DNA of 64,000 nucleotides from Ammoniphilus resinae (GCF_017873965.1 NZ_JAGGKT010000002.1:348312-412311), one strand, 5' to 3'. Counted from the first letter of the stretch, positions 15,482-25,123 are shown. The notes: generated by a model not told the origin, from the sequence alone. Numbers and translations are program-made.

Positions 15482-16033
15482 TCACTTTGTACACAGATAA
15501 ACAAAGGCTGGAGGAATATTTAATGGCACAAAAGAAACGTCAATATCAGAAAAGTGTTTCTCCAGTTGAGGAAGCATTTGGCGAGAATATTGAAAAGCAA
15601 TAAAGGTTCCCCCAGGTCTAAGGGATTGAACAACCGCATCTATTATACGATCACGGAGGGTTTGACTGAAATTCGCAAAAGGTAAACCGGAAAGAATACA
15701 ATCCACCTGTTCCAACCCTAAATCACGAATATCTTCGAACAGATTTTCAGCGGAGGAATGAAAAGACATCTCTGGAAATAATCTCTCTAACCTAAGACGC
15801 ATCTCCGTATCCTGCTCATAAATAATTCCATTAGTGGAGGACTTTTTATTTTGCTGAATAAGGCGGGTGAAAGCTCCCGTTCCTGCACCCAATTCAACGA
15901 TACTCTGCGTGTTTTCCCAATCAACATTTTTTAGCATTGCGTTAGCCAGAAAAATAGAACTAGGAGTGACACTGCCTACGCGCTTAGGTGATTTTAAAAA
16001 TTTATAAAAAAACGTCATTTTGTCTACAATCAT
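15482..16033 (-). CDS. PmtA-like SAM-dependent methyltransferase
   Basis: 183 residues. Motif I VELGAGTGAFT and the MTFFYKFLKSPKRVGSVTPSS start are those of small methyltransferases annotated as phospholipid N-methyltransferase or KsgA-like. LSGLPFANF replaces the NPPY-type motif of KsgA. The neighbour is DedA, which suggests a membrane-lipid role, but this is inference. ATG start with GAGGT seven bases before it. Confidence 0.78.
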   Translation of the reverse strand: MIVDKMTFFYKFLKSPKRVGSVTPSSIFLANAMLKNVDWENTQSIVELGAGTGAFTRLIQQNKKSSTNGIIYEQDTEMRLRLERLFPEMSFHSSAENLFEDIRDLGLEQVDCILSGLPFANFSQTLRDRIIDAVVQSLRPGGTFIAFQYSRQMLPQLEKHFSDIDVSFVPLNIPPAFVYLCTK

Positions 16034-16197
16034 AGTTTTTACCTCTTTTTCAGCCTTGAGTATAGAAAATGAATGGTAATTCTGTCATTCCTCTTTATTG
16101 CTGTCCAATTTAGAGACCACATAATAAACGATAAAAGTTATTTTACCATGGAATGATAAAAACAGCTAAAAAAATTTGCAAAAAACATCGAAAAACA

Positions 16198-16231
16198 GAG
16201 AAGAGCAGACTGCGAAAAGTCTGCTCTTCTC
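16198..16231 (-). terminator. Terminator after the PAS kinase gene
   Basis: GAGAAGAGCAGACT pairs with AGTCTGCTCTTCTC with a short GCGAAA loop; on the minus strand it lies directly behind the stop at 16237. Confidence 0.85.
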
Positions 16232-16236
16232 CGCTA

Positions 16237-17787
16237 TTATTCCACATAGTGAAGTTTTTCTTCCGCTTCTTGTTTTACTTCTTGATATAGGGGTAGAAAA
16301 ATATTAACTGTCGTCCCTTCCCCTATTTCACTAGTAATTGCTATTTTCCCATTGTGATCAGTGATAATTTTATAACAGATCATTAGCCCTAGACCAGTAC
16401 CGGTCGATTTAGTGGTAAAAAAAGGTTCTCCTAACCTTTTTAATTGTTCACTGGAAACCCCGACCCCTTCATCAACAATTTCAATATGAAGTTGTTGAGC
16501 ATCCACATTGCGAACCGTTATTTTTAAATTTCCGCCATTAGGCATAGCTTCCATTCCATTTTTAATTAAGTTAATAAACACCTGTTTTAAATGATTCTCT
16601 TCACAATTAACAAAGGAAGAATTGCTATCATTATTCATCTCTATCCTTATATTCTGCATATTAGCCTGAGGATCCAGCAACGCAACGGTGCTTTCCAAAA
16701 TGTTTGCGACATCCTTTCGGTCAAAATGGCGTAAATGCGGTTTCGATAGAATTAAAAATTCACTAACAATTAAATTAATGCGATCTAATTCAGATAACAT
16801 GATATCATAATACTTTTGATTTCCTTTGTCTGAGCTTTGTAAAAGTTGGACGAAGCCGCGCAAGGTGGTTAACGGGTTGCGAATTTCATGGGCAACTCCA
16901 GCAGCTAACTGACCTGCCACTGATAGTTTTTCCGATTTAATCAGCAGTTCATCAGTTTTCTTTCTTTCCGTTATATCCCTCGATACAATGACAATCTTTT
17001 CTACCCTACCGCGGTCATTTAGAATTGGCATGCCACGTGATTCGAAGGTAATCCACCCACCATTCACATGCGGCACACGGTATTCCGCTTGGCCAGGCGT
17101 CTTATCTACTACAATATCTTTAAAAACCTGTTTTACCCTCTCCCAGTCTTCAGGATGGACGGAAAAATAGCTTAGGTTATTTTCCTGAAATCCGGCAATA
17201 CATTGGTGCGATTGTGTTGCATACAGTATCTTCCCTTGGGGATCTGCCAAAGCAATAAAATCCGATGTGTTTTCCGTGATCAAACGGTATTTTTCCTCGC
17301 TTTCACTGAGCGCCTTCTCCATGGTTTTCCTTCGGGTGATATCCTTGGCAATTAAGTAATAGCCCATTACCTTTTTCTTAATACGAATAGGAATACATTT
17401 CACACCAATCTGTACGTGTTTGCCATTGCAGTGGATGACTGTAGCTTCAAAGTGAGAAACAGTATCTTGTTTAATAATTTCCAAGTACTCGCCAGTTATT
17501 TCCTTGTCCTCTTCACTTATAAAAGAGGAAAAAGGTTTTCCTTTAACTTCATGAGTTGTATAGCCCGTTATATCCTCTATTAACGGATTTGCATGTAAAA
17601 TAAAACCCTTAAGATCAATTTCACAAATAAGTGCGGAATTTAATTCGACAATCGAATGAAGCTTATCTTTGGTCTCAACGACCCTTTTGAAAAGTGTCCA
17701 TAGAAAGATCCAAGACAAGAGAAGCAAAAAGATCAAAAAGAAATACAGCATAAGAAGTCCTTTCTTCCACCTTTCAGTTTGGTCCAA
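16237..17787 (-). CDS. PAS-domain sensor histidine kinase, sporulation-kinase type
   Basis: 516 residues. One membrane helix (about 11-33), two PAS domains (about 40-150 and 160-275, each followed by an ITRRK/ITERK connector), HisKA with phosphoacceptor His in AAGVAHEIRNPLTTLRGFVQLL, and HATPase boxes NLIKNGMEAM, DEGVGV and GTGLGL. The H-box is very close to that of KinA-KinE, which feed phosphate into Spo0F-Spo0A. No response regulator gene adjoins it, as usual for these orphan kinases. Sporulation role is inferred. Confidence 0.88.
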   Translation of the reverse strand: MDQTERWKKGLLMLYFFLIFLLLLSWIFLWTLFKRVVETKDKLHSIVELNSALICEIDLKGFILHANPLIEDITGYTTHEVKGKPFSSFISEEDKEITGEYLEIIKQDTVSHFEATVIHCNGKHVQIGVKCIPIRIKKKVMGYYLIAKDITRRKTMEKALSESEEKYRLITENTSDFIALADPQGKILYATQSHQCIAGFQENNLSYFSVHPEDWERVKQVFKDIVVDKTPGQAEYRVPHVNGGWITFESRGMPILNDRGRVEKIVIVSRDITERKKTDELLIKSEKLSVAGQLAAGVAHEIRNPLTTLRGFVQLLQSSDKGNQKYYDIMLSELDRINLIVSEFLILSKPHLRHFDRKDVANILESTVALLDPQANMQNIRIEMNNDSNSSFVNCEENHLKQVFINLIKNGMEAMPNGGNLKITVRNVDAQQLHIEIVDEGVGVSSEQLKRLGEPFFTTKSTGTGLGLMICYKIITDHNGKIAITSEIGEGTTVNIFLPLYQEVKQEAEEKLHYVE

Positions 17788-17990
17788 CTAATTTTTCCCT
17801 AATAAACTATATTCGCCTTATCATAGGTGTATTTCCTTCTGCGAAATTTGTCTATTTTTGTATTTTAATAAAGAAACAGTTTTTGTCTTTGTAACAAAAT
17901 ATTCACAACATTCCATCCGGCTATAAGTTTTTTGTGATATAATAAGTATAGGTTTAATAATCAATTATTTTGAATGGGGAGGCGATTAGA

Positions 17991-18566
17991 TTGCAAGGAA
18001 GAGTCTTTTTATTTGTAGGTCCTGACGGTTCTGGACGAAATACACTTGCCAATGCAATGGGAATTACTTTCCACATTCCTCGAGTCGTCTCTTATACCAC
18101 TAGGCCGAAAAGGCAATATGAAACACCAGGGAGAGATTACATTTTCGTCACGGAAAAGGAATTCACAGAGAAGGAACAAGCAGGAAACTTTATTGAAGCC
18201 GTTCGTTCTGATGGCTATTACTACGGCATTAAGAAGGAAGACTGTGAGCGCTTTTTGCGTGAGCAAGGGGGCTTCTATGCTGTTTTAAGCCCTGCAGGGT
18301 GTGAAATTTTCAAGAAATTATTCCCAAATGTCGTGACCATTTTTGTATACGCCGATCGTGATACAGTTACCGAACGACAACAACTGCGTGGTGACGACAA
18401 ACAAACGATTGAGCGACATCTTCGCCATTATGATAACGTTATGAATTATCAAGGGGAGTGCGATATTGCGATTGCAAATTATGATCTGGCAAGTACAGCA
18501 CAAGAGCTAACAACAAGAATTGAGAATTTCTTAGGAATTGTCCACGACCCAGACAGTAAATATTAA
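17991..18566 (+). CDS. Guanylate kinase-like protein
   Basis: 191 residues. P-loop GPDGSGRNT, GMP-binding SYTTRPKR..E..GRDYIFV and NFIEAVRSDGYYYGI correspond to the functional sites of guanylate kinase. It is shorter than usual in the lid region and has Asp/Arg substitutions in the P-loop. The gene is not in the usual gmk-rpoZ context, so it may be a paralog rather than the essential enzyme. TTG start at 17991 with GGGAGG eight bases before it. Confidence 0.78.
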   Translation: MQGRVFLFVGPDGSGRNTLANAMGITFHIPRVVSYTTRPKRQYETPGRDYIFVTEKEFTEKEQAGNFIEAVRSDGYYYGIKKEDCERFLREQGGFYAVLSPAGCEIFKKLFPNVVTIFVYADRDTVTERQQLRGDDKQTIERHLRHYDNVMNYQGECDIAIANYDLASTAQELTTRIENFLGIVHDPDSKY

Positions 18567-18576
18567 AACTACAAAA

Positions 18577-18605
18577 TAAAAAGGGCACCGAATGGTGCCC
18601 TTTCA
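18577..18605. terminator. Bidirectional terminator
   Basis: AAGGGCACC pairs with GGTGCCCTT with an A-run before and a T-rich end; it serves the genes converging from 18566 and 18609. Confidence 0.85.
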
Positions 18606-18608
18606 TTT

Positions 18609-19391
18609 TTAGTTCTCGATGGTTTGAAATTCGTTAGAATAACCGAGGGTAACAGAAATTTTTCGGCCATACTCGCGGACTAGTTTCGCCGTATCTTCAA
18701 GCCTTTCCTTATTCATGCGGGTAGTCGGGCCAGACACGGAAATTGAAGCGGCTACCTTTCCTGTATAATCCCAAATGGGTGCTGCAGCACAGGAGATGCC
18801 AAGTTCATTTTCCTCTAAGTCAAAAGCATAACCCTGTTTTCTTACTTTTTCCAAATGTCTAAGAAGCTCATTTTCAGTCTTTAAAGTGTATGGTGTATGC
18901 GCATGCCATTCACATCCACTGAGAACCTTTGTCAGAGCCGCAGGTGGTAGAAAAGCAAGAATTGCTTTCCCGACACCTGTACAATGAACAGGCACACGCT
19001 TACCGATTTGACTATGCATGCGAATGGTCTGATTGCCTTCCACTTTTTCAATGTAAACCACTTCATGCCCATCGAGGACTACAAGGTGGATCACTTCCCC
19101 GGTATGATCAGCAAGATCCTGCAGGTAGGGATAGGCAACCTTGCGGATATCAAGATTGTTTAACAACCGAGATGATACCGCTAGCCATCTATAACCTAGT
19201 TTATATTTTTCAGTGTTACGATCCTGTTCCACATAACCAAGATGAACAAGGGTATTTAGGACTCGATGGACCGTGCTTTTATACATCCCGAGCTTCACTG
19301 ACAATTCTGTAATCCCAATGCCGTTCTTTTCCACACTCACCTGTTCAACAATTTGAAAGGCTCGCTCCAGGGATTTAACACCTTCTTCCAT
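18609..19391 (-). CDS. IclR family transcriptional regulator
   Basis: 260 residues. N-terminal winged helix (GIGITELSVKLGMYKSTVHRVL) and C-terminal effector domain (PVHCTGVGKAILAFLP, GISCAAAPIWDYTGKVAASISVSGP) are complete. IclR proteins bind small carboxylates such as glyoxylate or aromatic acids. It lies 34 bp behind a malic enzyme gene in the same direction, so it may control malate/C4 metabolism and itself. GGGGGGAGA precedes the ATG. Confidence 0.9.
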   Translation of the reverse strand: MEEGVKSLERAFQIVEQVSVEKNGIGITELSVKLGMYKSTVHRVLNTLVHLGYVEQDRNTEKYKLGYRWLAVSSRLLNNLDIRKVAYPYLQDLADHTGEVIHLVVLDGHEVVYIEKVEGNQTIRMHSQIGKRVPVHCTGVGKAILAFLPPAALTKVLSGCEWHAHTPYTLKTENELLRHLEKVRKQGYAFDLEENELGISCAAAPIWDYTGKVAASISVSGPTTRMNKERLEDTAKLVREYGRKISVTLGYSNEFQTIEN

Positions 19392-19425
19392 CTTCTCCCC
19401 CCTTAAGAGTGCTGGAAAGGGTTTC

Positions 19426-20652
19426 TTAACAAACCGTAAGATTCTTGTACTTGGCTGCCAGATCTGTTATGTTCATCTGTAACCTTGCTACACCGGTTTC
19501 CAAGGCAGCTTTTGCAACGGCTAAAGCTACATTTGGCGCAACGCGTGGATCTAAACTGTTTGGAATTACGTTTTCCTCGGTAAGCTCTGCCTCTGAAACT
19601 AAATTTGCAATGGCATAAACAGCTGCAACCTTCATTTCCTCATTTATGCAGGATGCTTGAACATCTAGCGCACCGCGAAAGATACCTGGGAAAGCCAGAA
19701 CATTATTAACCTGATTAGGATAGTCAGAACGCCCCGTTCCAATAACTCTAGCACCCGCAGCGATTGCATCCTCGGGAAGAATTTCAGGATCAGGGTTAGC
19801 CATGGCAAAAATAATTGGTTGGGGATTCATAGAGAGAACCATTTCCTTGGACAAAATACCAGCTGCAGAGACACCAATAAATACATCTGCCCCAACGATT
19901 ACTTCTTTTAGTTGACCTTTTAATTTTTGTTTGTTTGTCATCTCCGAAATCTCAATCTTCGTTTCATTCATTCCTTCTTCTCTGCCTTCGTATATCGCGC
20001 CCTTGGTATCACACATAATAATTTGCTGTAACCCCATTGAGTGAAGCAATTTGACAACCGCTATCCCAGCAGCTCCACCGCCATTAACAACCACCTTTAC
20101 TTCGTGCAAATTCTTACCAGCAAGTTTCAATGCATTTATTAGACCAGCTGCCGTAACGATTGCTGTTCCATGCTGATCATCGTGGAAAACCGGGATATTC
20201 ATTTCTTCTTTTAGACGTCGCTCGATTTCAAAGCATGCTGGTGCTGCAATATCTTCTAAATTGATCCCGCCAAAAGTAGGTTCAAGCAATTTGATCGTCT
20301 CAATAAGTTTTTCCGGATCAGTTGTATTCAGGCAAATAGGAAAAGCATCAACGCCAGCAAATCGTTTGAACAAAACTGCCTTCCCTTCCATTACAGGCAT
20401 GGCTGCCTCAGGACCAATATTTCCTAGTCCCAGCACTGAGGTTCCGTCACTGACCACAGCTACCAAATTCCCTTTGATCGTATAGTCATAAACGAGGTCC
20501 CTCTGCTTGAAAATTTCCCGGCAAGGTTCTGCAACACCTGGTGAATAGGCTAAACTAAGATCTCTTGCACTCTGTACAGATACTTTTGAATCAATACTAA
20601 GCTTGCCTTGAAAAGTGCGGTGAAGTTCCAATGCTTCCTCTTTCAATGCCAT
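19426..20652 (-). CDS. Malic enzyme (oxaloacetate-decarboxylating malate dehydrogenase)
   Basis: 408 residues. SLAYSPGVAEPCREI, KAVLFKRFAGVDAFP, GGINLEDIAAP, FHDDQHGTAIV and the nucleotide-binding VVNGGGAAGIAV match short bacterial malic enzymes such as YtsJ. It converts malate to pyruvate and CO2 with reduction of NAD(P); cofactor choice cannot be fixed from this sequence. I prefer the ATG at 20652 (MALKEEALELHR), since in-frame starts five codons upstream overlap the AAAAGGATGG ribosome site. Confidence 0.92.
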   Translation of the reverse strand: MALKEEALELHRTFQGKLSIDSKVSVQSARDLSLAYSPGVAEPCREIFKQRDLVYDYTIKGNLVAVVSDGTSVLGLGNIGPEAAMPVMEGKAVLFKRFAGVDAFPICLNTTDPEKLIETIKLLEPTFGGINLEDIAAPACFEIERRLKEEMNIPVFHDDQHGTAIVTAAGLINALKLAGKNLHEVKVVVNGGGAAGIAVVKLLHSMGLQQIIMCDTKGAIYEGREEGMNETKIEISEMTNKQKLKGQLKEVIVGADVFIGVSAAGILSKEMVLSMNPQPIIFAMANPDPEILPEDAIAAGARVIGTGRSDYPNQVNNVLAFPGIFRGALDVQASCINEEMKVAAVYAIANLVSEAELTEENVIPNSLDPRVAPNVALAVAKAALETGVARLQMNITDLAAKYKNLTVC

Positions 20653-20855
20653 TGTTAAGGACACCATCCTTTTAAATTTTCATCTTGTTCCATATTACAG
20701 AACAACGTTCTATTAATTAAACTATTAATAAAATTCTATCATTTAAGCCGAGGAATGTAAACTTATTATTTCTGAAACTTTAAATTTAATTGATAATATG
20801 GATTATTGGGTTGTATTTGATTATAATGTTTAAAAAGAAAGGTGGGAAATCTTAC

Positions 20856-22466
20856 GTGATGAATTACGATTCTTTATACTATCCATATCCCTCCCGAAGA
20901 CATGCTGTCTTTGCCCGCAATGGGATGGTTGCCACTTCGCAATCCCTTGCTGCCCAAGCTGGGCTCGATATTCTCCGAAGCGGTGGCAATGCTATTGATG
21001 CTGCCATTGCTACGGCTGCATGTTTAACCGTAGTTGAACCTACTTCCAACGGGATCGGCGGTGACGCCTTTGCTATCGTGTGGACCGAAGGTAAACTGCA
21101 TGGATTGAATGCAACTGGTCCTTCACCCGGATCTATTTCAATCGAAAAATTAACAAAAGCTGGCCTTAAAGAGGTTCCCAAACATGGAGTAATTCCTGTC
21201 AACGTTCCCGGTATTCCATCTGCGTGGGTGGCATTATCTGAAAGGTTCGGGAAACTCCCGCTGACACAAGTTCTACAGCCAGCTGTTGTTTACGCAGAAA
21301 AGGGGTTTCCCGTATCTCCTCATGTTCATTCCCTCTGGAAATCGTCTTTTGAGATGTTTTCTAAACTAAAAGGGGAAGTGTTCCAGCCTTGGTTTGAGGT
21401 ATTCGCACCGGAAGGCAGAGCTCCTCAAATTGGAGAGATATGGAAGTCTCCAGGCCACGCAGAGACGCTCCAATCCATTGCAGAGACTAAAGGGGAGGCC
21501 TTTTATCGAGGTTATCTAGCGGAACAAATTGATTCCTTTATGCAAAAGCATGGCGGGTTTCTAAGCAAAGAAGATTTAGCAGCCTATAAGCCAGAGTGGG
21601 TGGATCCGATAAAGGTTAATTACAGAGGGTATGATGTTTGGGAGATCCCGCCAAATGGACAAGGCCTTGTTGCTCTATTAGCTTTGAATATTTTAAAAGG
21701 CTTTGAATTCCAAGAAAAGGATTCCATCGATAGCTATCACAAGCAAATTGAAGCTATGAAATTGGCGTTTGCTGATGGTTTACGATATATTACCGATCCG
21801 AGGTATATGGGAACATCAGTAGAAGCATTGATGTCCGAAAGTTATACCGAGGAAAGGCGCAGATTAATTTCTGACACAGCAAGATTACCTGAGGCTGGAC
21901 GTCCTCCTGCGGGTGGAACAGTCTATTTGGCCACAGCAGATGGAGAAGGAAACATGGTCTCCTTTATCCAGAGCAACTATAATGGCTTCGGGTCAGGGAT
22001 CGTCATTCCAGGGACTGGGATTAGCCTGCATAACCGTGGGAAGGATTTTTCGATGGACCCCTCTCACGCCAATGCGTTACAGCCTAATAAGAAGTCCTTC
22101 CACACCAATATTCCTGGGTTTTTAACGAAGGATAATGTCCCAATTGGTCCTTTTGGAGTAATGGGTGCTTATATGCAACCACAAGGGCATGTTCAGGTGA
22201 TCATGAACACAATTGACTATGGGCTCAACCCACAGGCTGCTTTGGACAGTCCGCGTTGGCGTTGGATCGAAAACAATGTGGTTGAAGTTGAACCCCATTT
22301 CCCTGATCACATTGCCCAAGCATTAATACGGAAGGGACATCACATTGTCAAAGCATTGAATGTCATGCCATTTGGACGTGGACAGTTGATCTGGCGAGAC
22401 CCGCAAACAGGTGTCCTAATTGGAGGTACAGAACCTCGAGCAGACGGAGTAGTTGCTGCATGGTAA
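20856..22466 (+). CDS. Gamma-glutamyltransferase family protein (YwrD-like)
   Basis: 536 residues. SGGNAIDAAIA, NGIGGDAFAIV and the autocleavage site GGTVYLATADGEGNMVSF with catalytic Thr355 show a self-processing Ntn hydrolase of the GGT family. There is no signal peptide, as in the cytoplasmic YwrD branch, so it probably acts on intracellular gamma-glutamyl compounds or related amides. GTG 20856 (or ATG 20859) follows AAGGTGGG. Divergent from malic enzyme with a 200-bp gap. Confidence 0.9.
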   Translation: MMNYDSLYYPYPSRRHAVFARNGMVATSQSLAAQAGLDILRSGGNAIDAAIATAACLTVVEPTSNGIGGDAFAIVWTEGKLHGLNATGPSPGSISIEKLTKAGLKEVPKHGVIPVNVPGIPSAWVALSERFGKLPLTQVLQPAVVYAEKGFPVSPHVHSLWKSSFEMFSKLKGEVFQPWFEVFAPEGRAPQIGEIWKSPGHAETLQSIAETKGEAFYRGYLAEQIDSFMQKHGGFLSKEDLAAYKPEWVDPIKVNYRGYDVWEIPPNGQGLVALLALNILKGFEFQEKDSIDSYHKQIEAMKLAFADGLRYITDPRYMGTSVEALMSESYTEERRRLISDTARLPEAGRPPAGGTVYLATADGEGNMVSFIQSNYNGFGSGIVIPGTGISLHNRGKDFSMDPSHANALQPNKKSFHTNIPGFLTKDNVPIGPFGVMGAYMQPQGHVQVIMNTIDYGLNPQAALDSPRWRWIENNVVEVEPHFPDHIAQALIRKGHHIVKALNVMPFGRGQLIWRDPQTGVLIGGTEPRADGVVAAW

Positions 22467-22493
22467 ATTAACGGAGAGTCCTTTCGGCAACAA

Positions 22494-22527
22494 CAAAAAA
22501 TTCCCGTTTAATAACGGGAATTTTTCT
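22494..22527 (+). terminator. Terminator after the gamma-glutamyltransferase gene
   Basis: AAAAAATTCCCGTT pairs with AACGGGAATTTTT, followed by T-rich sequence. Confidence 0.85.
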
Positions 22528-22570
22528 GTTTAATAAATCGACAGTCTGTGTCGGTCAAACCTTCTACAGG

Positions 22571-23179
22571 CTATTCCCCCAAAAGATAAACCTTTACATT
22601 CTGCTTGCCAAATGTCCAGGCTTTTTTCGAGGTTGTTGGGAGGAAGATGTCAATCCGATTGCCTTTTACCTTCCCACCTACATCAGAGGCAACAGCGTAC
22701 ATTCCACCAGAAGGTAACACATCAGAGGAATACCCTTCGATAAAAACTTTTGTTCCTAATGGAATAACTTTAGGGTCAACGGCGATTGTCCCTAATTTAA
22801 GAGGATTCCCAAAATAATCAACAGCACCCCATTTCCCATTCTCAGATGGTGCTGAAGTGTAAGCTGTTGAAATAGCAGTAATCACTTTTGAGTATTCAGG
22901 TAAGGACTTTTTACTTGCCATTGTGATTTTTGCTGTTTTATTCTGTTGTTTTTCATTTTTTTCCGGGAGGTTAATGGTTTGCCCCGGTTGTAAATTCAAT
23001 GCATCCACGGTCGGATTTTCCTGTTGGAGTTTTGCCAATGAGATCTGGTGGGTTTTAGAGATTTCCCACAGGGTATCCTTTTCTTTTACCGTGTAAGAAG
23101 CGGCAAAGGTTGGTGTAGCCATAGCAAATAAAGATATGGTGACACCAATGGAAATCACCCGCTTTTTCCATTTATTCAT
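22571..23179 (-). CDS. Secreted LysM and 3D-domain cell-wall protein
   Basis: 202 residues. Signal peptide ending ATPTFAA, one LysM domain (YTVKEKDTLWEISKTH...LQPGQTINLP) that binds peptidoglycan, a Lys/Gln linker, and a C-terminal 3D domain (TIAVDPKVIPLGTKVFIEGY, AVASDVGGKVKGNRIDIFLP) with the three conserved Asp. The 3D fold resembles MltA-type lytic transglycosylases and Rpf/YocH autolysins. Expression is very likely set by the c-di-AMP riboswitch just upstream. Confidence 0.92.
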   Translation of the reverse strand: MNKWKKRVISIGVTISLFAMATPTFAASYTVKEKDTLWEISKTHQISLAKLQQENPTVDALNLQPGQTINLPEKNEKQQNKTAKITMASKKSLPEYSKVITAISTAYTSAPSENGKWGAVDYFGNPLKLGTIAVDPKVIPLGTKVFIEGYSSDVLPSGGMYAVASDVGGKVKGNRIDIFLPTTSKKAWTFGKQNVKVYLLGE

Positions 23180-23199
23180 TTTTATGATCGACTCCTTTT

Positions 23200-23300
23200 T
23201 TGCCTACGAGGTTAGTTGTCGGATTCGGGTTAAGGAGTAACCCTACGCAAATGAGCGATTCACCCCAAACGTCTAAGACGTACAGAATCCCCCGTACTTA
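23200..23300 (-). promoter_or_regulatory. ydaO/yuaA-type c-di-AMP riboswitch
   Basis: Read on the minus strand, the leader contains the conserved blocks of this class in order: GGGGTGAATC, then TTACTC..AACCCGAATCCG and CAACTAACCTCGTAGGC at the 3' end. It ends about 20 bases before the ATG of the LysM/3D gene. In this class c-di-AMP binding normally turns the gene off, linking wall hydrolase production to turgor and potassium state. Confidence 0.92.
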
Positions 23301-23389
23301 TTTTTGGGTAAAGTTTCGGCTTATGGAAGTCTATCATGAATTTAGATACTGGAAAAGACACAAAAACTGGAAAAGTTTTCTTCAGAAAA

Positions 23390-24190
23390 TTAACCAATGA
23401 GTGATTCTAAAGCTCGCTTAACCCCTTGCTGATTGTTTGATTCCGTTATAAGATCTGCGGCAATCTTGACTTTCTCCGGTGCATTCTCCATTGCTACACC
23501 CATCCCGGCGAAACGGATCATGTCAATATCATTGTAATAATTCCCAATCGCAATGACGGTATTTGAACTAATATTTAATCTTTTTGTCAATGACGCTAAA
23601 GCAGTCCCTTTTGTTGCTTGTTTGTTCATAACGTCAATAAAATAAGGCCCGCTACGAAAACATTGAACCTGATAGGGAATTAATTGCTGTGGTAGCTCTT
23701 CGTATATTTGATCAATTTCCTTTTCAGAACCATATAAAGTTGCCTTCAAAATAGGTTCAGGCAATTCTTCAAGTTGCTCCAATATTACCGGATTCACCAT
23801 ATATTTCTTATACATATCTGCAATCTCTGCATGATGCGGAATGGTATACATCTTCTCCATTGCTGTAACGTCAATATGTACATGTTTATTGTTTAATATT
23901 TCCAGAATATTTTCAAGGTAATCTGGATCAATAGCCTTGATCGAAACAGCATCCCTTGTGGGTGTATGGTAGGTGACAGAACCATTATCCGTTATAAGAT
24001 AGGAACCCACCCCAACCATTTCCGCAACTTTCTTGGTGGGTTCAAGTGCACGACCTGTACATAAAACAATTTCTAGCCCCGCCTCTTCCAAACTTTGTAA
24101 CAACGCCCTTGTTTCCCCATCACATTCATAATGATCATTTAATAAAGTACCATCTATATCAAGGGCAATCAGCTGATATTTCGATTTCAT
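23390..24190 (-). CDS. Cof-type HAD family phosphatase
   Basis: 266 residues. Motif I LIALDIDGTLLND, motif II LCTGRA and motif IV GNYYNDIDMIRFAGMGVAM place it in the Cof/HAD-IIB group (YwpJ, YitU and relatives), with the large cap between motifs II and III. These enzymes dephosphorylate sugar phosphates or flavin precursors; the substrate here is unknown. Single gene, convergent with nothing and with its own promoter region upstream. Confidence 0.9.
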   Translation of the reverse strand: MKSKYQLIALDIDGTLLNDHYECDGETRALLQSLEEAGLEIVLCTGRALEPTKKVAEMVGVGSYLITDNGSVTYHTPTRDAVSIKAIDPDYLENILEILNNKHVHIDVTAMEKMYTIPHHAEIADMYKKYMVNPVILEQLEELPEPILKATLYGSEKEIDQIYEELPQQLIPYQVQCFRSGPYFIDVMNKQATKGTALASLTKRLNISSNTVIAIGNYYNDIDMIRFAGMGVAMENAPEKVKIAADLITESNNQQGVKRALESLIG

Positions 24191-24362
24191 TTCTCCACTC
24201 CTAAGGACTTTTCTTTATTATAACATGATTTAAAACCAACGCATCTGCATTTAGTTTACATAATATAAATTATGTAAATTAGATACTTCCAGTAATCCAA
24301 CAACAATTTTTCAGGTATTTAAGGCACAATAAATTCAAGGCTTGTTAGAGGAGGAATTGCCT

Positions 24363-25118
24363 TTGCTTACGCCAGATCAATTGTCAAAGTTGCGTTCCAT
24401 ATTGCTTGCAGAAAAGGAAGATTTGCACCAAAGACTTGATGCAAATCAGCATTTTGATACTGAATTCGCTCTAATCAAAGAATCTTTGGATGAATTATCA
24501 AGTTATGATAACCATCCAGCTGACCATGGAAGTGAACTGTTCGAAAGGGAAAAAGATATCGCGCTAAATGAACATGCAGAAGAACAGCTGCAGGATACCA
24601 TTATGGCCCTTGAAGCTATGGATAAAGGTAAGTATGGCAAATGCCAGGTCTGTGGCAAGGACATCCCTGTAGAGCGGCTTATGGCATTACCGACAACAAC
24701 CCGTTGCATTGAACACACACCAAATAAGGTGACATCCGATGATCGTCCGGTCGAAGAAGAAGTATTAACCCCACCATTTGGCAAGTTTAAGTACGATGAA
24801 ACTGATGTATCTATGTATGATTCGGAAGACGCTTGGCAGGAGGTAGCCAGATACGGAACATCTGAAAGCCCTTCGGATTTCCAAAATCACGGAAGATTTG
24901 ATTATGATGAAATGTATATCGAATCCGATGAACCGGTCGGGTACGTGGAACCGATTGAAGGTTTTGCCATGGCTGACATGTACGGAAATTATATCGGTGT
25001 CTCCAACAATATTATACACGAAGCCTATGAGGCAGAGTTAGATGAGGCAAATATTATGTCTGCTGTGGGTGGGTTAGGAACCGAAGACCTAGAAATTGAT
25101 GAAGAACTAAGAAAATAG
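24363..25118 (+). CDS. yteA: YteA family regulator with DksA/TraR zinc finger
   Basis: 251 residues. A coiled-coil N-terminus (LRSILLAEKEDLHQRL, DHGSELFEREKDIALNEHAEEQL) is followed by the zinc finger CQVCGKDIPVERL...RCIEH, where the fourth ligand position is His as in other YteA proteins. The acidic C-terminal half (YDSEDAWQEVARYGTSESPSD) is the yteA-specific region. YteA is made during sporulation in Bacillus. TTG 24363 is chosen because AGAGGAGG lies eight bases upstream. Confidence 0.85.
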   Translation: MLTPDQLSKLRSILLAEKEDLHQRLDANQHFDTEFALIKESLDELSSYDNHPADHGSELFEREKDIALNEHAEEQLQDTIMALEAMDKGKYGKCQVCGKDIPVERLMALPTTTRCIEHTPNKVTSDDRPVEEEVLTPPFGKFKYDETDVSMYDSEDAWQEVARYGTSESPSDFQNHGRFDYDEMYIESDEPVGYVEPIEGFAMADMYGNYIGVSNNIIHEAYEAELDEANIMSAVGGLGTEDLEIDEELRK

Positions 25119-25123
25119 AAGAA

